Made by a program: the position numbers and the translations under genes | Source: Kuschelorhynchus macadamiae | Lineage: Eukaryota; Arthropoda; Insecta; Coleoptera; Curculionidae | Assembly (NCBI GenBank): GCA_030620095.1 | Contig: JAUTXW010000877.1 | Span: 1-64,000, forward strand | DNA length: 64,000 nucleotides | Direction of reading: 5' to 3' | The notes under the pieces: model-generated | What the model saw: the letters and a program-made list of their open reading frames with translations, nothing else | What the model was told of the DNA's origin: nothing | Database searches by the model: none | In this document: piece by piece, positions 36,040-45,089 of the stretch | Layout of the letters: each line of letters begins with the position of its first letter | Numbering within the stretch: position 1 is the stretch's first letter

Positions 36040-36816
36040 TGTTACTTAACAATTTCTCGGCTCATCGTCAAAAAACAAAGGTAATTGATGCCAATTCTCT
36101 GACATTTTGCGGTTTTGACAAAAATGTCAATCTTTCTTTTCATTTATGATTATATCATGGCCTCCTTTTATTATAGGTAGTCAATTTAAGCAACGTAAAT
36201 AATACCGTTTCTGTTAGAATGAGTAAATTTTGGTTTCACGGTTAATTTACTAAAAAACTGTTGGTCAGAAAGGTATCAAATATGGTATTTTCTGAAAGCT
36301 AGTAATGTTATCTTTAATATGACAGTAAAATATACAGGGTGTTCTATTTAAAAAAATTCAATCCAAGGTAAATTTTCAAAACTTGACCACCCTGTATAAC
36401 AGTGAATAATTTTGAACGACTTACAAGCGATTATTGTAATCCTAGATACAATACATTTTATAGAATATTTGGTTTTTCCATACCTGCTTCAATTGTTTTC
36501 AAAAAATGGCCGGAGTATAACCCTTTATTCCACTTTAACCTCGTCCCATTCCCTTGGTATAAATTTTAGACCCAACAAACCTCATATCAAAATGATCGTA
36601 ACGAATAGGAGAATCAACTAAAATAATAATATACCGGGTGTCCCAAATAAAAAAAGACAAGTTTGGTTCACCACGAACTTTTCAGATCACCCTGTATAAT
36701 GGGTATAATTTTAAAACACAGTGTTCTTGACTATCAATCATATCCCAATTTTTTTTTTCAAATTCCTCTCCGTTCGCCCACAATCGTCCACCCCATCTTG
36801 GTGGCACCACCCTGTA

Positions 36817-38040
36817 TACTTTTCCACAGGAGCAAGGAATTTTATATACTGCTTCTGTTTGGGTACAATATCTTTCGGAAATCGCAAGCATTGTCCAATC
36901 TTATTATGTGTATTGAAGATTTTACGTATGTTGGACCGCAGAAGTAATCGTCCTATTTTGTCTGTAGTGCCATGTATGTAGGAAAGAACAACACTAATTA
37001 ACGGGGGCTTATCATTCTTAGTTTGTTTACTATATCTTTTAGTTGAACGCGTTCGATGTTTCCGATATTAAAGAATCTTGATCAGGAATAGAAATAGCTC
37101 TGAATACTAGTGAATTAATAACTGATTTCTTTTGTGCTGGATGGTAATAGGAATTTGCATTTAAGTATCTATTTATATGCGTCATTTTTCTATACACAGA
37201 ATGTCCTAATTTACCATTTTCCTTCCTTTGAACACATACATCTAAAAATCGTTCCATTAGATTCAATTTCATTTGTGAACTTGATATTATGATGTTGTTG
37301 ATTAAGGTGGTCCAGAAATATGAGGAGATTATCCTGTCCATGAGGCCAAACAACAAAGGTATCATCTACAGATCTGAACCCGTGTTTTGGTTTTAGTGGA
37401 GCGGCTGTTAGAGCAATGTCCTCAGCAAAGGCTTCCATAAAGATATTCGCTACCGCAGGTGAAAAATAAAATAAGTAGATGTAAGACAAGCTTCCACTAG
37501 GTCTATTCAGTTCTTATCAAAATTATTATGATCAGTATGTTTGATATAATGGAAATTGAGTCGTTGACAGGAACATTTGTGTAAAGTGATTTTGAAACTG
37601 ACCAAAATATCTTCAGGGTCCAACTGGATTGTATTGAGTTTTTCCACGAAATGTGCAGAGTTTTTAATAAAAGAATCTGTTTTTTCAGTAAATGGATTCT
37701 ACATCGAAACTGACTAAAATATCATTGGGATCCAACTGGATTGTCTTAAGATTTCACACGAAATGTGTAGAGTTTTTTATAAAAGAATCTGTTTTTCCAG
37801 TTAATGGATTCGGGATCAACTAGATTGTCTTAAGTTTTTCCACTAAATGTGCAGTTTTTTTTATAATAAATTTATTTTTCTAGAAAATGGATTAAGAAAA
37901 TTTGATATTTACCAAGCACCCAGTTTGTATGTGTGCCAGTCTAATTGCACTGACGACCGATCGAAGTGTTACATTATTTTTGTGTATCTTGGAAAGACCA
38001 TAGAACCTGGGTATCTTGGAGCTGCTTGGTTTTAATAATT
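36817..38040 (-). pseudogene. PLE reverse transcriptase (proximal part), frameshifted
   Basis: Reading from 38040 downward: FYGLSKIHKNNVTLRSVVSA (RT fingers of PLEs), a triplicated palm segment, then PAVANIFMEAF and HGFRSVDDTFVVWPHG (catalytic block; the second Asp of the YxDD-like motif is kept), then VYRKMTHINRYLNANSYYH and KKSVINSLVFRAIS before the GIY-YIG start. Several frameshifts exist, and the internal repeats at 37619-37893 disrupt the palm. Confidence 0.85.
37619..37893 (-). repeat. Three tandem copies of a PLE RT segment
   Basis: Units start with TCCAACTGGATTGT at 37619 and 37731 and with ATCAACTAGATTGT at 37815, spaced 112 and 84 bases apart. Each includes AAAGAATCTGTTTTT or a variant. 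The unit codes for a stretch before the RT catalytic block, so the array is damage within the PLE gene. Confidence 0.75.
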
Positions 38041-39489
38041 TCTTCTCCGTTGGTGGCATATTTTTATTCCTTCCTTAAATACATTAGCGTAGATAGAAAA
38101 AATTGCATTTTTAATTAATTTAACCGTGTTTTAAAAATTTTATCATTCTGTTTACTAAAAAACTGTAGACTTTCTAATATTCTGTTAAAAAAACTTAAAT
38201 AAATTTAATTTTAATTTTCTTCAAAAAACTCACGTAATGCAGTATTTTTACTAAACTACGATACGTCAATCCCTGTATTTTATATTTGGTTTAACATCCA
38301 GCTTACTTAATAGACTGATGAGGATTTATTATTTTTATAGGAGAATTTAAATTCACTCCGAAATCCTATCAAATAAATTGTAGTATCACCATTATATCTA
38401 ATAAAAAGAAAGAATGTTTACGAGGGAAGCCCTGGTTAATGGTCATTTTACTAATTTATCTACTAAATTTCTCTAGAATACATTACCGAAATATTGAAGC
38501 TATGACATTTGCCGGTGCTTCCTGAAATCAGTTTAGACATGTCCTAATTTTCTTTCAAGCCCAGTTCAAGTTTAACTTTTCTCATCAATGGGTTTGTGTC
38601 TTTGTTGGCAAACATCACAGAAACGTTGTATACCTCTCCAATTAGCACTAGTAAAGGGGCATAAAGTCATTCGAATCTTGTCAGGTGCATATTCAAGCTC
38701 TTTAACTTTCAGCCCAGTTCTTTCTATCTGCAACGTTTATTAGCGTCATTTAAATGCATGGTGTGCTTTTTTATTTTACTCGGGTTACAGCGAATGTTTA
38801 ACTTAGCATTGATTAAAGGGTGAAAATCTTTTATAGGGTGCGTGAAAAATTGACAATGGTGTAGGAAGTTATTTAAATATGCCGATAAAGTTTAATTGTT
38901 GCTTTGTTTTAAGACTTTAAGAAAGCTCATATAATAGACCAATAAGTAGAGATTTTTTCGTGACAAAAATATTAACCGGATACCCAGTGCACGATCACAC
39001 TAGAGATAGTTCATAGTAGTATTAAATAATTATGTTTTTCAGTCGCAACAGTCATTTGTTTATATTTGTTATAAACAATTTTATGTAAAAAATTGCATTT
39101 TCTTTCCTTTTTAATCTAATGAAGCAATCTTGGATAGTGTAAAGAGATCAATTGTAGATAATAGAATTAAAAGCAATATATGGTTACGCGACTTGATCGA
39201 ATCATTGGAACAGGATAAAAAAATCGGTAAATTTATTTACCCGGAACTTCCGTCGTTATGATTTTTTCCATTTGTTAGGAATAGTGTTAAGTGTGACGTG
39301 ATCAAATTTAGTTCAGTCACAGTATATATGTGATACATATACTGTCTTTTCATTTCTATTTGTTACATCATATTGGATTCCTACCAATATTTTACCATTT
39401 TCTTTCTACCTATGCCACACTTGACTTTTGGGCATAATAAAATAAATCTTATAAGTAGTTTTATATTGACATATACCGCCATTTTGCTA
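38041..39489. other. Mostly AT-rich sequence without recognised genes
   Basis: The only coding-like island is the minus-strand stretch at 38570-38755, listed separately. Confidence 0.5.
38570..38755 (-). other. Orphan exon-like open stretch with Cys pair
   Basis: After a TTGCAG acceptor-like sequence the minus strand is open for about 57 codons and includes KIRMTLCPFTSANWRGIQRF then CDVCQQRHKPID, with higher GC than its surroundings, and ends in a TAA. I do not recognise the family. It may be a remnant of a transposon protein or of a host exon. Protein-like composition and a CX2C pair are the only support. Confidence 0.3.
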
Positions 39490-39858
39490 CGTCACACTGT
39501 GGGCCAAATTCACCCCAAAATATTGAAAAATTACTAATTGAAGTTATTTGGGAGAAAAAATAATAATGTGGTATTTATTCAGAAAACTCAATCTAAAAAT
39601 ATTTTTTTAAAGTTAAAAAACGTGGACTTTTTTCAAAATGACCATATTTTCTATTATAAACGAATTTCTGCAGCTTTTTTTTGTTTATGTAGCTATTGAC
39701 TACATAACACCTTGTTAAATTAAAATATTATACAAGTTAAAAATCTAAAATCAAACTTAAATTGTTTCTTGTAAGAAAGCTAATTTATATAATAAAAACA
39801 GAATTTAAATAGGTAAAAAAATGTAATATATAAAGTCGCGTGATATGTAGAAGCTGGA

Positions 39859-39861
<3 letters not shown>

Positions 39862-39932
<71 letters not shown>
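39862..39932. repeat. (TA)n microsatellite, about 71 bases
   Basis: Uninterrupted TA repeats lie where the Transib coding sequence stops, so the microsatellite probably marks the junction of the lost C-terminal segment. Confidence 0.95.
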
Positions 39933-39936
<4 letters not shown>

Positions 39937-39949
39937 TTCATTCTTCTTA

Positions 39950-41225
39950 ATTAAAAATCCACTGGCAATTACTTGAAGAATGATATAAAATCGACATATT
40001 AAGTTGACATCCAGTCCTGTAATTTCTGCTGATTTTGCAAAATTTTGAAAAAATTTTGTTGCACAGTTACCATCGTTAGAAGTTCCCGCTCCTTGTTTAG
40101 GATGGTTTACAATAATTCCCAATCTTGATCTGAATTCCGTTTAAATTTTGTTCTTTTGCTCTTTAACTATAATTTTATCCTCACCCCTCGCCTGCCATTT
40201 TTCTAGAGGTAAACGATAACTAATCTTTAAAAAACATTCGAATGATCTTATCCAAATATGTAGGAATGTTATGCCAAACTTGAGATTGTCGACTTTTATG
40301 GGCTTGTGTAGCAGTTGTTCTATATTGTTCATTTCAGCAGGTGATGCTTTTTTGTGATAAGCAATCTGTGATTGAATTAATCATTTTGGTATCGATCATG
40401 GTCAAGCTGATGAGTTATCTTGAGTGATTCCTGTTGATTAGCAACGTTGGAGTTAAAGCTGCAATTTCGGCTTCCATTTGTGCATATTCTGTTTTAGAAA
40501 CTTCTATACTTTCTTTTAAAAACTGCATTTTACAAGGACGGCAGTATCGCGTAGTCGAAGGTGTTGGATTACTCGAGATCACAACTTTGTCATTTTTTCT
40601 ATTTTTAGTTGATAGTTCAAAGGGACCAAGCACGTTAACAATAGATGGCTTCTCGGATTTTGTTGTAAAAGGGGTATAAATCTGCATTGTTTTCTTTACC
40701 GGTATCTCGAAGTTGTTGATATTGTTTTTTGGATAGTCTAGCATCTATAATTAAATATAGCGCTCTTTCGTTAATCAACTGATGTACAATTTTACAGCTT
40801 TTTTGTTTTACAGGAACATCGGATAAATATGACAATTGTTTAGCATTAGCTGATTTGCCTTCTGCACTCATATCCATTTGCGTCCCAAAAAGTAACTCGT
40901 CTGTGTCACATTCACCTAATGTTTCAGTTCTTTTGTATGTAGCCGTATAACTTAACTTAGCAAAATTACTTTTAGGCCTATCAACTGTATTTTTTTCTGA
41001 ACACAGAGTAAAGTCAAGGTTTAACCAATTTTTATTTTTTTCTAAAAACTCTCTTTTAGTTTTTTTAACTGCTAACCACTTTTTTCGGAATTGCGTCGAA
41101 AAATGTTTTGACAAATATTCTATTTTGGATTTGTTGACACTTTTGACATATTGCGGACAAGATAGTGTTTTTATTGGCTTATCGATCCATTCCAGCGTCG
41201 AAAATTGCTTGAACTTTGATCTCAT
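39950..41225 (-). pseudogene. Transib/RAG1-like transposase, deleted and frameshifted
   Basis: The N-terminal frame (41225-40635, 196 codons) contains KIEYLSKHFSTQFRKKWLAV and RLSKKQYQQLRD, typical of this family. After a deletion the next frame (40744-40415) reads STTRYCRPCKMQFLKESIEV, which lines up with the CRPLCLMFVDES block around the second catalytic Asp of RAG1; here the Asp position is Lys. Later frames give HIWIRSFECFLKISYRLPLE with KWQARGE, and GAGTSNDGNCATKFF. The first-Asp region and the catalytic-Glu region are absent. It cannot act as a transposase. The RAG1 comparison is from memory of motif order. Confidence 0.75.
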
Positions 41226-41939
41226 GAACTTTGTTATCTAAAAAAGTTTATTGTTTTGTTTAGTGGCAGGAAGTTTATATTAATTAATTTTAATTATCAA
41301 AAAAGCCCTCAGATATGTATTTTTTAATTAAATATTATTTTATATGTATGAATTCCAAAAAACATCTTTTGTTATACACACGGTTTCCAATATAAACCCT
41401 TTTATCTTATGCAGATTGCATGAAAATTTGACATGTGACGTAGCACGGCGCATATCGGCAAAAATATTTTTTTTGCAAAATGTACCCGAAACTGGAGATC
41501 TGCCAACCTCTTTAGATATTCCTATCAAAAAGTGGATTAATTGCTTTATATAAAGAATAATCGAAACCTATCAGCTCTAATTTAATTATAATATTCAAAC
41601 TTAAATCTAACTCAATAAAACCCTTGTGTTTAAAAAGTTTGAACTTACCTCCAAATTTCAGCCATGCTTAATATCACATACAAAACATAAACTCAATTTT
41701 TCGTAGTTCAACTTTCTCAAACTTTCTATAAATTTTTACAGGTGCACAGAAGAAGTTTCTGTGTTTGACGTTTGCTGCGTTACTACGCGTAACCATAGAA
41801 AGTGACAAAACAAACGTTGTTGAATTTAGACATCTCAAAGCCTACTTATTTAAAATAGAGTAATAAAAATGTCAAATTCGAAAGAAACAATTACGGACTT
41901 TTTCAATATTTTGAGGTGAATCTGGCCCACAGTGCGTCA

Positions 41940-42890
41940 TATTGAATTCGTACCAGTTTATTTTCATATCATCATTTGTTTCGCCATCTTAAATTGAAAC
42001 CCATATTATCACTCTTTACCTACTCCGCTGGTCCGCAGATACTTCCCAGATATCAAGTTTCTAAATGGTTTTCGTTATCGATCCTCTTATTGTTATGCTA
42101 TAGTAGTGTATTATTTGGGGTTAGGATCCAGTAAAGAAACAAAAGCTTTTTTTTTAATGTCGACGTTTCCCAACTTTATTGTTGAATCCTCATCCTCAAT
42201 TTTTATTTGGGATTTTACTAGTTGAGCACTATACCACAATTAGTCATGGCACAGAAATTGCAATCATTAAGTAGCTTGTTGTTTTTTAATTTGTGCCGCC
42301 ATATTGGATTCATACTAAAATTTTACAAATTGATTCATACATAATACTTGATGTTTATGCAAAATTGAAATAAATTCGACAAATTGGTTTTTATAATATT
42401 TTTTCTTAACATTTCACTAGGGCTCCATTTTGTTTTTGCTATACTCGATTTTTACCAAAGTAGTTATATTTATTAATTAGTTAAATTAAAATTAACAAGT
42501 CGAGGCGCATTAAAGAAAAAAAGGTCTACAGCGAGCAGCAGACGGAATTGATGAAACAGATTTTTTGGAAACATGCGTAGAAATGAGAGAGTGATTTTTT
42601 TCAAAATCACACACATTTTAATGCCATTTTGAACCCCAAAAAGAGATTAAAAATTTAACTTTCATTTGTCAAAACCAGGCTAGTTACCTTTCTCTAAATC
42701 AATAATGAAGTCGTACAAAAATAACAGTGCATAACAGATTTGAAAGCCCCTTTTCACACTCATGTGACTTGTGGGTAAACAAACTCTCACATTCGTGTAA
42801 AAAGATCTTGTTCGAAAACTTGTTAAAAACAATAAACATTTAAATTTAAGTTACATTTAATATATAACTGTAATTGAATTTTAATTTAAC
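41940..42890. other. Non-coding sequence with a repeat-tail motif
   Basis: No gene. On the minus strand 42198-42161 reads TGAGGATGAGGATTC then GGGAAACGTCGAC, a relative of the PLE tail motif. Confidence 0.5.
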
Positions 42891-44440
42891 TTTTCAGAAT
42901 ATTTAATGAATAATGATAATTTGTAAAAAATGCACAATACCGGCATACCTGTATTAATAATGCGATTTGAATAAAAAGCAACCCAAATAAATAGAACAGT
43001 ATTTTCCATCCATCAAAAAACTAATTGAAATTAACAAATTAAACTCATTCATTGGCTTGGTATAAAAATATTCTCCTTGTGTTGCATAAATACGTGTTTT
43101 AAAAAAAATTACATTAGGTAAAATAACAGCTATTTACGTTCGAAAAAATAATTGAGATATTCATTTTATGATCCTCAACGAAATATATAGACAAACATAT
43201 TATGATGAGTTAAATTTTTTCATGGTGCCAATCGTCGGGTTTGGTTGTGTTATGCACATGATGACATTAATTACGTTGGCTTTGGTGTTTTCCCTTTTAG
43301 ATTTCTTTTCGGAAAAATCAATAGATGCACTTCTGAAATTCACATATACAAATAGAAACTCTTTGTGATAATTGTTTAAAATGCATCTATCAGTGATTCA
43401 TAAAATTCCCATACCAATATTGTGACTGATTTATAGCTCTCCAAGACTAAAAGTTGTGGAGATGAGAAACGTATATCTATTCCAATCTGAGTGATGTGCA
43501 TGAAAAATATTTATTTATTTATTTATTTTACATTAGGGATAACATTTTCCAGAAATCTAGGTTACAATCCATAAAGTGACTTGTTTTTGATTTACATGTT
43601 ATATAATTCAAAATGTGATGTTTATGTGTTTACATAATTCCTCGGTTTTAAGCAAACTTATTTTTGCTTCCATTAACTAATTCCTAAACAAAGTACTTTC
43701 GCAGACCGGCAGAATGATCTTTGGCCCACAGCCACTTTTGGCTGATGTCACTGACTAGCCGCAAAAATCTTCTTTTCTTGTACAAATTTGTTTTACAATA
43801 AACTGTCTCTTATTGTTTAGTGGCTTGCATTTAATTTTTCAGACAGTAATGAGTTTGGAAAAATTTTATTTTTCACGACATTTAATGAATAATGTTAATT
43901 TGTTAAAGAATGCATGATACCGGCATTCAATAATTCGTTATGAACAAAAAACAACCCAAAAAAATAAATATAACAATATTTTCCATCCATACAAAAACTA
44001 ATTCAAATAAACAAATTAAGCACATTCATTGGCTTCGTATAAAATTATTCTCCTTTGTGATGCGTAAATACGCGTTTTAAAAAGAAAAAATAATCGAGAT
44101 ATCCATTTTATTGCCCTCAACATAGATAACAAATAAATGAGCGAAATATATGGTCAAATATATTTTTGGAAGTAAAATTTTCCATTCCGCAAATCGGTAG
44201 ATCTGATTGTGGCATGCATATGATGACATTAGTTACTTTGGCATTTATGATTTCTTTCGAAATAAAATCAATACATGTACCTCTAAGTTCCATATACACA
44301 AATAGAAATTCTATAAAATTCCCCTGCCTTTTGGGTGCTTTATAGCTCGCCAGCGCTGTGGAGATTCATTCCAGTCTGAATGATTGGTTACATTTTTTTA
44401 TTTATTTATGTATTTATTTATTTATTTATTTATTTATCTA
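42891..44440 (+). repeat. Diverged direct duplication, ~979 bp apart, ending in (TTTA)n
   Basis: Segments from about 42900 to 43535 and about 43880 to 44440 share ordered landmarks: TTTAATGAATAATG, ATACCGGCAT, CATTCATTGGCTT, then a TTTA microsatellite (43508-43532 and 44397-44440). Both are non-coding and noticeably diverged. The TTTA tails suggest a retroposed repeat (SINE-like), but no polymerase III box was confirmed. Confidence 0.6.
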
Positions 44441-45081
44441 TTAATGAATTAATTTAATTTATTAATTAAATCGCAAATGATAGTCATTATGTGATTCGTA
44501 AATGAGATATTCTTGCCAAAAGTAACGCCTAGGTCCTTGCAAAACTTTCGGACGCGCAAGATCAGTGCTTATAATTGAAATTTACAATGAATATTCCTTA
44601 GCCATCAATATTTGTTTATAATGAAACGTTATATTAGGTAACTATTCCACTTTTCTAAACCGATATGCAACATTCGGCGAATGTCAGAATCTGACAGTAA
44701 AATGAATTTGTTTATATTTACATGTTTAACCCAATTTTGAGAACGCTGCCCTTAGTAGTAAAGATATATTAATAAAAAAAAAAGTCTTAAGTTAAAAATA
44801 ATATCAATAAAAAATCTTTTAAAAAATATATTACAAATTCCTAAATAACACTTTTATAATTACAATATACCTAAAAAACGAATGTCCAAATTTTAAATCA
44901 GTTTTCAGTAGAAAGGTTTTTTTTTAGTTTAGGAGTGAAGCCATTATTGTCCTTAAATTATTCTTTGAGTCCAACATAATTTATTAAAAAAAAAACTGAA
45001 AGGGATGTTTTATAAATATCTTTCGTTTTCTAATTGAAGCTTCCGCATCCGGATTTCTGCGTAACTTTGACTCCATAATCT
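44441..45081. other. AT-rich sequence, nothing recognised
   Basis: No coding or boundary signals were seen before the hAT element. Confidence 0.5.
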
Positions 45082-45089
45082 CTTGTTAG

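Larger units (their letters stand above)
26393..36814. mobile_element. IS630/mariner-like element with long inverted arms, split by an errantivirus
   Basis: The ends are CTGGGTGGTGCAACC (left) and the inverse of CAGGGTGGTGCCACC (right), each bordered by TA. The arms match inversely for over 700 bases. The right arm leads into a full transposase on the minus strand, while the left arm leads into a truncated, opposite-facing copy of the start of the same gene. Inside each arm lie two short modules that themselves begin TACAGGGTG or similar and end CACCCTGTA or similar. Without the retrovirus-like insert the element is about 2.8 kb. Confidence 0.8.
25990..38040 (-). mobile_element. Penelope-like element interrupted by a 10.4-kb nest
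   Basis: PLE sequence on the minus strand runs 38040 to 36817, stops at a TA, and resumes at 26390 to about 25990. Across the gap the protein text rejoins in the GIY-YIG region (CSCGKVY before, VGETRRSIST after). The inserted block 26393-36814 has CAGGGTG-type ends and is flanked by TA on both sides. The PLE is therefore the oldest layer of the nest. Confidence 0.85.
39495..41934 (-). mobile_element. Transib (RAG1-like) transposon, internally deleted
   Basis: The ends are CACTGTGGGCCAAATTCACC (39495) and the inverse of CACTGTGGGCCAGATTCACC (to 41934), matching for about 45 bases. The flanks are CGTCA on both sides (39490-39494 and 41935-41939). Five-base GC-containing duplications and CAC...TG heptamer-like ends resembling the recombination signal CACAGTG are Transib traits. 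The encoded protein, on the minus strand, shows RAG1-like blocks. The C-terminal part of the gene is missing and a long TA microsatellite sits there. Confidence 0.8.

Noticed and set aside
36663..36981. Overlapping + strand frames of 86-94 codons
   Set aside because: They run through the inverted arm and the PLE coding strand in reverse; the minus strand explains the sequence better.
43168..43368. 66-codon hydrophobic frame that could be a small membrane protein
   Set aside because: It lies in the diverged duplication, and the second copy at 44130-44320 has no matching open frame, so it is probably chance.
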